Below, in pieces: positions 1 through 6,948 of a DNA stretch of 18,363 bases. Origin of the DNA: Candidatus Altarchaeales archaeon WOR_SM1_86-2 (GTDB lineage Archaea > Altiarchaeota > Altiarchaeia > IMC4 > MCBC01); NCBI GenBank assembly GCA_001723855.1, contig MCBC01000142.1, forward strand, positions 1-18,363, in the 5' to 3' direction. Position 1 is the first letter of the stretch. The number at the start of each line of letters is the position of its first letter. Under the pieces are notes generated by a model. That model ran no database searches and was not told where the DNA came from. It saw only the letters and a list, made by a program, of their open reading frames with translations. A program made the translations under genes and the position numbers.

Positions 1-564
<564 letters not shown>

Positions 565-612
565 TTATTATTTAATTAAAATAAAAATAATTAATTTGAA
601 TTAGCTTTCAAG

Positions 613-1245
613 ATGATAAAAGCAGTGCTGTTTGATCTGGACGGAACGCTTGTTGACTCGTTTGATGCCATAGTTATTTCATTTAACGGGGCGCTTGAGG
701 CAATGGGCGAGAAACCGAGAAGCAGAAAAGAACTGGTAAAGTGCATAGGTGTCCCTCATGAAGAAACATTGAAAAGACTTTCAAAGGATCCGAAAAAAGT
801 TAAGGTGGGGGTTAAGGCTTTCGGTTCGATCAGGAAAAGGGTAAGTGATAAATACACCCGCGAAATAGAGGGTGTAAGGGATGTGCTGCTGGAATTGAAA
901 AGAAAGAAAATAAAGACCGGTGTTGTCACCACCACTGCCAGAGAAATGACCGAGAGCATTCTGAGAGCAACAAACCTGGATTATCTGATGGATGTTGTTG
1001 TTACAAGAGACGACGTCTCAACCCTGAAGCCGTCGCCTGAGCCCGTACTCAGGGCTTTAGAATTATTAAATCTTAAAAGAGAGGGGTGCATAATGGTGGG
1101 AGACCACCCAAATGATATAATGGCTGCAAAAAATGCCGGCATAATGGCGGTTGGAATGGTTAATGTTTTCAGCGCTAAGGAATTGAAGGATATTGGAGCT
1201 GATTTTGTGGCGGAGAAAATAAAGGATGTGCTGGAGGTTATTTAA
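613..1245 (+). CDS. HAD-superfamily phosphatase, phosphoglycolate phosphatase/PpaX-like
   Basis: A 210-residue HAD hydrolase with a small all-alpha cap. Motif I is FDLDGTLVDS, with nucleophile Asp8 and acid/base Asp10. Motif II is the Thr run at 106-108 (VVTTTAR). Motif III is Lys139 (LKPSPEP). Motif IV is GDHPNDIMAAKNAG with Asp164 and Asp168. The family dephosphorylates small phosphorylated metabolites or pyrophosphate with Mg2+; phosphoglycolate phosphatase or PpaX-like pyrophosphatase are the closest textures, but the substrate cannot be read from sequence. The start ATG is the first in frame and lies just after the AT-rich divergent promoter region shared with pyrB. The GGR gene begins 17 bases after its stop, so the two are probably cotranscribed, although no shared pathway is evident. 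Confidence 0.92.
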   Translation: MIKAVLFDLDGTLVDSFDAIVISFNGALEAMGEKPRSRKELVKCIGVPHEETLKRLSKDPKKVKVGVKAFGSIRKRVSDKYTREIEGVRDVLLELKRKKIKTGVVTTTAREMTESILRATNLDYLMDVVVTRDDVSTLKPSPEPVLRALELLNLKREGCIMVGDHPNDIMAAKNAGIMAVGMVNVFSAKELKDIGADFVAEKIKDVLEVI

Positions 1246-1262
1246 CAAAATATAATCTGAAA

Positions 1263-2351
1263 ATGTCTAACTATGACCTAATCGTTGTCGGCGCAGGCCC
1301 GGCAGGCTCAACGGCGGCAAAATATGCCGCCCTTGGGGGGGCAAAAACCCTGCTTATTGAGAAAAGAAAGGAAGTCGGGGCTCCCGTTCAGTGCGGCGAG
1401 TTCCTGCCTTCGCTGGATGAACTCAATGGTTTGATACCTGGTGCTCTGAACTTGGATGATCTGCTTGATGTGAAAGGGAGGTTCATAGCCAGAAAAACAA
1501 ATAAAGTAATCGTTTTTTCTCCAAAGGGGAAGAAGTATGAGTTTGACTTTAAAGGCACGGTTATCGAGAGAAGGGTTTTTGACAGGTCTCTTGCCGACGA
1601 CGCTGTATCGTCCGGGGTGGAGTTGATGACTGAAACAAGGTTTAGGGGGTTTTCAGGTTCAAATAAAAGGATAAGCACAAATAAAGGAACTTTTGAAGGG
1701 AATGTCATAATTGGTGCGGATGGTCCCGTTTCAGGGGTTGCGAAATCTGCCGGGTTTAATGGAAAAAAGGATCTGGCAAGGTGCGTTCAATATGAAATCG
1801 CGGGCGATTTTGAACCGGTGATTGAAATGTATTCCGGGAGTGTAGCGCCAGGGGGGTATGCATGGGTTATTCCAAAGAAGGAAAGCGCTAACGTTGGTCT
1901 TGGGGTTCAAAGGAGGTTCTGTAAGGAACCGCTGAAAAATGTGCTCGATAGATTTGTTGAGAAAATCGGAATTGAAGGCGATATCATTTCCTATACCGCG
2001 GGCTTGGTGCCGTGCTCGGGTCCGCTGAAAAAGACGGTAAAGGACAACGTTATGCTTGCGGGGGATGCGGCAGGTCATGTTATGGCGTCAAACGGAGGGG
2101 GAATCCCGATAGCGATGATCTGCGGCAGGATTGCGGGGGAAGTTGCAGCAGGGCATATAAACTCCGGAACGCCCCTGGATGAGTATGAAAAAAGATGGAG
2201 ATCGCAGGTTGGGAAGACCCTCAACGATTCTTTGAAAAATAAAAAACTTGCAGACACATTATTTAGATCAGACGCTTTGCTGGAGGCGGCCATGGATAAA
2301 CTCGGGATGGAGGGTATGGAAAAGGTTGTCAGGTGTAGGCCATTGACCTGA
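1263..2351 (+). CDS. Geranylgeranyl reductase family FAD-dependent oxidoreductase, probably C-terminally shortened
   Basis: The archaeal family reduces the double bonds of geranylgeranyl chains in membrane ether lipids (digeranylgeranylglycerophospholipid reductase) at the cytoplasmic membrane face. The Rossmann FAD motif VGAGPAGSTAA is at 9-19 with the ribose-binding Glu33. PVQCGE, a signature near the active site, is at 41-46. GADGPVS is at 151-157, the substrate-cavity motif GGYAWVIPK at 197-205, and the second FAD motif GDAAGHVMASNGGGIP at 267-282. Length is 362 residues; family members I know are about 385-405. The C-terminal helical tail therefore looks about 25-40 residues short. The stop is followed, in the same frame, by a HicA that lacks its N-terminus, which suggests a deletion junction. 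The core catalytic domains are intact, so it may still work. Confidence 0.9.
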   Translation: MSNYDLIVVGAGPAGSTAAKYAALGGAKTLLIEKRKEVGAPVQCGEFLPSLDELNGLIPGALNLDDLLDVKGRFIARKTNKVIVFSPKGKKYEFDFKGTVIERRVFDRSLADDAVSSGVELMTETRFRGFSGSNKRISTNKGTFEGNVIIGADGPVSGVAKSAGFNGKKDLARCVQYEIAGDFEPVIEMYSGSVAPGGYAWVIPKKESANVGLGVQRRFCKEPLKNVLDRFVEKIGIEGDIISYTAGLVPCSGPLKKTVKDNVMLAGDAAGHVMASNGGGIPIAMICGRIAGEVAAGHINSGTPLDEYEKRWRSQVGKTLNDSLKNKKLADTLFRSDALLEAAMDKLGMEGMEKVVRCRPLT

Positions 2352-2360
2352 TCTTTTATT

Positions 2361-2528
2361 ATGGGACGGGGTGGAAAAGGTAGCCACCGTATTTATGTGC
2401 GGGATGGCGTGGAGGAAATGCTGAATTTCCAGAATGTGGGCGGAAAGGCAAAACCATACCAGGTAAAACAATTTATAAAGATCATTGAAAAATATAATTT
2501 AGCGGAAGATGAAAAGGAAGATGCATAA
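2361..2528 (+). CDS. hicA: HicA-family mRNA interferase toxin, short (55 aa), N-terminus missing
   Basis: HicA toxins are small dsRBD-fold RNases that cleave mRNA and are neutralised by HicB. The 55-residue product reads MGRGGKGSHRIYV, with the GSH catalytic-histidine motif at residues 7-9. It continues with LNFQNVGGKAKPYQVKQF and KIIEKYNL, which match the C-terminal two thirds of the HicA subfamily that ends in KAKPYQxRQ...VEKYNL. That subfamily normally has ~25-30 more residues before GSH, including helix 1. They are absent, because the frame is closed upstream by the GGR stop at 2349-2351. The 3' end overlaps hicB by 20 nt, the classic translationally coupled hicAB arrangement. There is no ribosome binding site. 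It is either a minimal toxin or a 5'-truncated remnant kept with its antitoxin. Confidence 0.72.
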   Translation: MGRGGKGSHRIYVRDGVEEMLNFQNVGGKAKPYQVKQFIKIIEKYNLAEDEKEDA

Positions 2529-2766
2529 ATATGCGATAGAAATATTTTACAGCAAAGAAGATGAGGGCTATATCGCGGTAGTTCCTGAACTACTTGGCTG
2601 CTCTGCATTTGGAGAGACAGAAGAGGAGGCATTGAATGAGATTAAAATAGAAATGGATTTATGGCTGGAAACCGCGAAAAAAGAAGGGAGAAAAATCCCT
2701 GTGCCGCAGGGGAAAGAACTCTTCAATATATTCTACAATAAAAAATTTGCAGAGCAAATTTTTTAG
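2509..2766 (+). CDS. hicB: HicB-family antitoxin
   Basis: An 85-residue protein with the HicB partial-RNase-H fold signature: KYAIEIFYSKEDEGYIAVVPELLGCSAFGETEEEALNEIK followed by an amphipathic helix and the KIPVPQ segment. HicB binds and blocks HicA and often represses its own operon. There is no C-terminal HTH/RHH extension, so DNA binding by this copy is doubtful. Two starts are possible: ATG at 2509 (20-nt overlap with hicA) or ATG at 2521 (8-nt overlap, giving MHKYAIEIF, closer to typical HicB N-termini). A TATA-like ATTTATAAAG lies inside hicA at 2470-2480, which could allow separate antitoxin transcription. The stop TAG is followed two bases later by a perfect 11-bp hairpin. Confidence 0.88.
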   Translation: MKRKMHKYAIEIFYSKEDEGYIAVVPELLGCSAFGETEEEALNEIKIEMDLWLETAKKEGRKIPVPQGKELFNIFYNKKFAEQIF

Positions 2767-2767
2767 C

Positions 2768-2792
2768 ATTGAGAACTGATACAGTTCTCAAT
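2768..2792 (+). terminator. Perfect 11-bp hairpin with 3-nt loop after hicB
   Basis: The arms ATTGAGAACTG and CAGTTCTCAAT are exactly complementary around an ATA loop, starting 2 bases after the hicB stop. No T-tract follows, so it is not a bacterial-type intrinsic terminator. It could stabilise or process the hicAB 3' end. It belongs to a class of 3-nt-loop hairpins that recurs at other gene ends in this window (9900, 11981, 14312, 14364, 14431). Confidence 0.5.
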
Positions 2793-2856
2793 ACAAGAAC
2801 AAACTCCGCGCTGCTTTCCCACAATATGTTGGTTTGTAGAACGCCCTTCAAGTTTT

Positions 2857-2868
2857 TCTTATATAATT
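2857..2868 (+). promoter_or_regulatory. TATA box of the 721-residue ATPase gene
   Basis: The sequence CTTATATAATT is centred about 30 bases before the ATG at 2894, with only A-rich sequence between and no Shine-Dalgarno. This is the usual archaeal layout for a leaderless or nearly leaderless transcript. It indicates that the ATPase gene has its own promoter, separate from hicAB. Confidence 0.55.
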
Positions 2869-2893
2869 TGAATGGAAATAAAATAAAGAAATA

Positions 2894-5059
2894 ATGAAAA
2901 AACCTAAACTTTCAAGTATTATCAAGAAAGGAATTCCAACATTTCTCGTCCCTGCTGGTATCGCAACAGCAATAGTAACTGGTGAAGGGGCAACTGGCAT
3001 AGAAGCAATTGCTACTATAGAGGTTTCTAAAGAACTATGGAAAACAGGAATCAATTTGATCAGCGGTTATATCGGGGAAAAAGCCAAAGAGCACGAGATA
3101 GATAAATTTTTTAGTGAAGAATTAAGCAAAGAACTAGAAAAAAGGTATGGGGATAAATCGCATTACCTCATTGAAATATTTGTGAATTCATCAGATGAAC
3201 TTATAAAGGATGGAAAGTTTGTTGATGAAGAGAACTTCTGTAAGATTTTTAGAGAAGAGATTAAGAAAACCTATAAAGAAGATATTCCATTAGAGAAATG
3301 TATTGAAAAGGACATATATAAACTTGTTACCGATAAATTTAAAATATTGGCCAAAGACCTTGCTAAAAAGGATCCGAAAGCATTTCGGAGGGAGGTTATT
3401 GATGAACTTGAAAATATCAGCATAAAGATTGATGAAATTTATGAAATTCTGACAAAAGTAAGGATTCCGACAATAGAAGATAAACTTAACAAATATGAAT
3501 CTAAAAATGCAGAACTTTTCAAAAGTGCTGGACCCGAATGGATTGATTTTGAAAGGGATTGTGTTGTTAAAAGAGACGAAGTTGACGAAATTATTGAGAA
3601 ATTTAAAAATCAGAATATGGTCATAATGAAAGGAAACCCCGCCTCTGGAAAAACAGTAATTTCAAGAAGTGTTGGCTACAAATTGGCAAATGAAGGAAAG
3701 GATGTTTATGTTCTTGAATTGCCTTGGGATCAGAGAGGCATTGAAGAAATCTTAAAACTGGATGACTTGGCACAAAAATCAGAGGTCTATTTTTTAGTGG
3801 ATAACGCACATCTCAATTTAACATTTCTCCATAATATTGTTAGTGGTTTGAAAAGTGTGAAAATATTAATCTCAATGAGAGATATAGATGTTAATAGGCA
3901 AATAGGTTTAACTTCTGGTAATCTAGTTGCCGATTACTTCAAGGAAGAAAATAGGAAAAAGTATATTTTGAGTGTTGAAAGCATAAATGTTAGTGATGGA
4001 ATAATAGAGAAATTTGAGGAAATTAATGAAATTGAAATTATAGATGAAATTAAACGGAAATTAAACAACAAAAGTTTATGGATTCTGGCTTGGGAATTGG
4101 ACACTTATAAAAAACATGAGGACACTTGTAAAGAACACAAGAAAATTGATGAAACCGACTTTTATGATACTGTAGCGAAGCACATAGAAGATATTGGCAG
4201 CGAAGTGCCACTTGAATTAAAAGTAAATAAACCAGAGAATGTCCTCTTGCCATTATCTGTATTTTATAAATTTGAAATTCCTGTAAGAAAGAAATTTATA
4301 GAACAATTTGCAGACGAAAACGACATTGAAAATATGATTAGATTAAATGAAATTCGTGAGTATAAAACTGAAAAGAGAGTAAAGTATCTAACTTTGCACC
4401 ATTCTGAAACAGCGGATGTCTTTGTAAAAACATTTCAGAAGTTTGGTGAATTTGGTGATGAGGTAAAAAGGAAAATTGAGAAAAAAACAGGAAAAGATTG
4501 GTTTGAAGGATTGTTTCATTGGTATATTCAAGAATCCCCAAAAGAGAGTGTTTGGGTTATTGATCGTATCGGGGGATCAAAATTTATTAGAAATCTTTTG
4601 GAAGAAAATTTTGATAAAATTAAGGAAGGTATTGAAGCAGAAGAGGATGTTGAAAAAATCAGTTTGTGTATTTTGAGTATTGCGGATGAAAGTGAAAAAT
4701 TAGCAGAGAAGTTAATCAAGGTTTTGAATATTAATGGGGGAAAGACCGTAGCGATCTTTTTTGCATCAACATCTGAACGAGAGAAAATTGATGAAGTTGT
4801 TAAAAAAATATGCTCCTGGCCGTTACTTGGAGTGAAATATGATGGTCCGACATGTGTTTCGGTACAGATAATAATAGGAGGGGATAATCTTTTACTGGAA
4901 CATGCGGAAGATGTGATGAACCCGATATCTAATAAAGTGTGGAGATTGTTGAGTGGTGATACAGATGTGCTTTGGCGTGCTCGAATAGATTCCAAACTGG
5001 GAGATAAGATACGGATAATCGCTGTTATAACCAGAAGTCACATCTTCAGATCAAATTAG
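2894..5059 (+). CDS. STAND-like P-loop ATPase with a C-terminal FtsZ-C-like domain
   Basis: A 721-residue protein. Residues 14-60 are hydrophobic and small-residue rich (a possible membrane or bundle segment). Residues 60-200 are charged and helical. The P-loop is KGNPASGKT (246-254), and a Walker B-like strand VYFLVDNAH (298-306) has Asp303. This architecture, a helical region followed by an NTPase preceded by a sensor-like leader, resembles novel-STAND ATPases used in prokaryotic defence and signalling. Helical arm-like sequence covers 400-610. Residues 614-714 then align by eye with archaeal FtsZ C-terminal domains: NGGKTVAIFF, SWPLLGVKYDG, IIIGGDNLLLEHAEDV, DVLWRARID and LGDKIRIIAVIT, in order and at FtsZ spacing. 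No FtsZ GTPase domain is present. The gene ends in tandem TAG TAG codons. The ATPase call is firm; the STAND assignment and biological role are inferred. Confidence 0.8.
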   Translation: MKKPKLSSIIKKGIPTFLVPAGIATAIVTGEGATGIEAIATIEVSKELWKTGINLISGYIGEKAKEHEIDKFFSEELSKELEKRYGDKSHYLIEIFVNSSDELIKDGKFVDEENFCKIFREEIKKTYKEDIPLEKCIEKDIYKLVTDKFKILAKDLAKKDPKAFRREVIDELENISIKIDEIYEILTKVRIPTIEDKLNKYESKNAELFKSAGPEWIDFERDCVVKRDEVDEIIEKFKNQNMVIMKGNPASGKTVISRSVGYKLANEGKDVYVLELPWDQRGIEEILKLDDLAQKSEVYFLVDNAHLNLTFLHNIVSGLKSVKILISMRDIDVNRQIGLTSGNLVADYFKEENRKKYILSVESINVSDGIIEKFEEINEIEIIDEIKRKLNNKSLWILAWELDTYKKHEDTCKEHKKIDETDFYDTVAKHIEDIGSEVPLELKVNKPENVLLPLSVFYKFEIPVRKKFIEQFADENDIENMIRLNEIREYKTEKRVKYLTLHHSETADVFVKTFQKFGEFGDEVKRKIEKKTGKDWFEGLFHWYIQESPKESVWVIDRIGGSKFIRNLLEENFDKIKEGIEAEEDVEKISLCILSIADESEKLAEKLIKVLNINGGKTVAIFFASTSEREKIDEVVKKICSWPLLGVKYDGPTCVSVQIIIGGDNLLLEHAEDVMNPISNKVWRLLSGDTDVLWRARIDSKLGDKIRIIAVITRSHIFRSN

Positions 5060-5104
5060 TAGAAAAAAGCATCCAAACTCATAACCCAACTCAACCCAGA
5101 CAAC

Positions 5105-5170
5105 GCAAAAACCCCCGAAGTCAAAAAATTTATAATCAATTTAAAAAAGCAATACCCGAAAACATAAATT
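5105..5170 (+). repeat. 66-bp direct repeat, copy A, ahead of the CcbP-like gene
   Basis: Matches copy B (6869-6934) at 56 of 66 positions with no gaps. In the frame of the upstream ATPase it reads open from just after the tandem TAG codons to a TAA at 5165-5167, giving the peptide AKTPEVKKFIINLKKQYPKT. Copy B encodes AKTPEVKELIINLKTQYKKT in the equivalent frame. The TTTATAAT and AATTTAAAAAA stretches may also act as TATA boxes for the gene at 5175. It may therefore be a decayed coding tail, a duplicated promoter, or both. Confidence 0.8.
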
Positions 5171-5174
5171 AAAA

Positions 5175-5525
5175 ATGACCTACTCATACTACGACGAAAT
5201 AAAAGACCTGAAAACCCGTGAAGCGAGATACGAATTTGCAATAACAGATTGTTATGATTACTACGAACAGTTAAGTGGAATCTGTATGTATGCAGAAGAA
5301 TGTCTTGAATTTCCATTTAAAGCGAAAATAAAGGGTTGCAGCGATACGATATTTGAAATAACAGGGCTTGCATCAAATTGTAATGTTAATACAAGGGTAT
5401 TGTGTTTTGCAGAGGCGAATGACATTAAAACAAAAGTGCCTCTTTCAGAAATAATCCATGTTAATTCATCAAAGAGAAATAAGATGGTTATTGAAGATTA
5501 TCAGGAATGGAATAATTATTTTTAA
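5175..5525 (+). CDS. CcbP-like (calcium-binding protein family) small protein
   Basis: A 116-residue soluble acidic protein. It resembles the family of the cyanobacterial calcium-binding protein CcbP: RYEFAITDCYDYYEQ (18-32), the family-typical CLEFPFKAK (43-51), an SH3-like strand with the ITGLAS turn (62-67), VPLSEI (88-93), and a C-terminal IEDYQEWNNYF (106-116) comparable to the IEDW(H)YW tail of the family. In cyanobacteria CcbP sequesters Ca2+; here only the fold family is supported, and Ca2+ binding is not demonstrated. It has no signal peptide or membrane segment. It sits between copies of the 66-bp repeat, with the zinc-ribbon gene 58 bases downstream, all on the same strand. Confidence 0.65.
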   Translation: MTYSYYDEIKDLKTREARYEFAITDCYDYYEQLSGICMYAEECLEFPFKAKIKGCSDTIFEITGLASNCNVNTRVLCFAEANDIKTKVPLSEIIHVNSSKRNKMVIEDYQEWNNYF

Positions 5526-5583
5526 AAAATCAATACCGGAACCAAAAATTTTAATTTGATTTCAAATATCAAAAAAAACAAAA

Positions 5584-6594
5584 ATGAAACCCAATACAAA
5601 AAAACAAAAACCCGCGAAAAGAAGAAAAAACCTAAAACAAAGATATTATTTCTTCCTGAATCCATACACTGATGCAGGTTTCACGAAATGCCCGAAATGC
5701 GAAACAAAAACAAAGGTCAGGAAATATTGTTTATTGATTCATATTGAGCCCCGCCAATTGGTTTCAATAAATAAAAAATGTAAATACTGCCCTTACTGTG
5801 ATTTGATAATTGCTAAAAAGCATGAAATTGAGCCGCTTCTCTATGAAATCTGTGAAAAGAATTTCCCTGAAATTCTCGGTAATGAATATCTTATTTTCGG
5901 AACCCTTGATAGATGCGATTGGAAAAAAATTCAAGAAGAACCAACGCCCTCGGATTTTGTATTGGAAAAAGCATACATTTTCAAGGATGTTTGGGACTTT
6001 GAGCCTGTAACTTATGAATCATATCTTGCAAGGAAAAAAATAAAAACTAAAGAAAAAAATAAAAAGTTACTGACCGCAGGGGATATATACAAAAAACATG
6101 AGAATGTTGATGATGCAATAGAGGAGATTGAAGAAGAGGTTTACAGGAGAGTTAATTTATTTGCCCAATGGCTCCATGATAAAAAATTCAGCGAGGAAGA
6201 GATCGACATTTACGCAATGAACATTTTATCCAGCCAGTTGGTCGTTACGGTACATGAACCACCATATATGTTTCTTGAGGATGCGGTGGATGATATACAT
6301 GGAGGCAGGATAGATGCAGGTGAATCTTATGGGTTTCTTTTTAAGTATCATGTGTTTCTGGATGCAATCAAAGAAACGGAAGTTAATGAAAATTACATTA
6401 AAGCCCTAAAGCTGTATTTTGTTTTCCTTGTGGAAAATAAATTAATTGAAAGGATACCTGATGTTGCAGAAGAGGTATTTGGAAAGGAGGATGTTTATTT
6501 AAGAAGGTTGAAGGAGCATCGTGAATCCGATCCGGGGGATGAAGGATGGATGGATTGGTTCAGGGAATGGTGCGAGGAGGTTTTTACAATTTAA
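5584..6594 (+). CDS. Zinc-ribbon protein of unknown function
   Basis: A 336-residue protein. It has a basic N-terminal tail (residues 1-20, Lys/Arg rich) followed by YYFFLNPYTDAGFTKCPKC, with Cys36 and Cys39, and CKYCPYC with Cys66, Cys69 and Cys72. This forms a probable four-Cys zinc ribbon. I recall similar N-termini (RY.FFLNPY.D.RFTKCP.C ... NK.C.YCP.CDL) in uncharacterised proteins common in cyanobacteria. The remaining ~230 residues are acidic and helical, with no motif I recognise. The neighbouring CcbP-like gene also belongs to a family best known from cyanobacteria, so the pair may have moved together. Base composition is AT-rich and Lys codons are almost all AAA, like the rest of the island. 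No enzymatic function can be assigned. Confidence 0.75.
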   Translation: MKPNTKKQKPAKRRKNLKQRYYFFLNPYTDAGFTKCPKCETKTKVRKYCLLIHIEPRQLVSINKKCKYCPYCDLIIAKKHEIEPLLYEICEKNFPEILGNEYLIFGTLDRCDWKKIQEEPTPSDFVLEKAYIFKDVWDFEPVTYESYLARKKIKTKEKNKKLLTAGDIYKKHENVDDAIEEIEEEVYRRVNLFAQWLHDKKFSEEEIDIYAMNILSSQLVVTVHEPPYMFLEDAVDDIHGGRIDAGESYGFLFKYHVFLDAIKETEVNENYIKALKLYFVFLVENKLIERIPDVAEEVFGKEDVYLRRLKEHRESDPGDEGWMDWFREWCEEVFTI

Positions 6595-6634
6595 TTTTAA
6601 TTTATCGCTGTAATTTACCACCAAATTACAAAAA

Positions 6635-6868
6635 ATGAACAAATGCAAATGCAAATTCGGAGAAAAAGTTTGCGAGTACAGGGATGGTTACCTGGACACA
6701 TATAAACATATGAAACCGGAAGACAGACCAAGAAGGTTGTTGCACCAGGAATTTCATAGATTAGAGGAGGAAATGGATGAACTTTGCAGCAGTACATACT
6801 ATCGTGAATTGACAGAGAAGGAGGAAGAACGGAGAGAATGGTTAGGAAGGTTGCTTTTGTCGGGTTAA
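6635..6868 (+). CDS. Small Cys-containing hypothetical protein (77 aa)
   Basis: Begins MNKCKCKFGEKVCEYRDGYLD, with three Cys (4, 6, 13) and a fourth at 51. The rest is a strongly charged amphipathic helix pair (LLHQEFHRLEEEMDELC and ELTEKEEERREWLGRLL). I do not recognise the family. Codon use and composition match the flanking island genes. It lies 40 bases after the zinc-ribbon gene with an AT-rich gap that could hold a promoter. The 66-bp repeat copy B starts at the base after its stop and reads open in the same frame, so a longer ancestral product ending in AKTPEVK... is possible. Confidence 0.6.
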   Translation: MNKCKCKFGEKVCEYRDGYLDTYKHMKPEDRPRRLLHQEFHRLEEEMDELCSSTYYRELTEKEEERREWLGRLLLSG

Positions 6869-6934
6869 GCAAAGACCCCAGAAGTCAAAGAACTCATAAT
6901 CAATTTAAAAACCCAATATAAGAAAACATAAATT
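6869..6934 (+). repeat. 66-bp direct repeat, copy B, ahead of the Schlafen-like gene
   Basis: Gapless 56/66 match to copy A (5105-5170). It is directly adjacent to and in frame with the stop of the preceding gene. It ends in ACATAAATT 15 bases before the next ATG. Five of the ten differences from copy A fall at third codon positions and three of the seven differing codons are synonymous, which favours a coding past. Together the copies bracket 5175-6868. Confidence 0.8.
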
Positions 6935-6948
6935 TCAAAAAATCAAAA

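Noticed and set aside
5057..5062. Tandem TAG TAG as possible pyrrolysine recoding
   Set aside because: TAG also ends hicB and gatA, which stop where their families should. No Pyl machinery is visible, and two Pyl in a row would be odd. Kept only as a note in the repeat finding.
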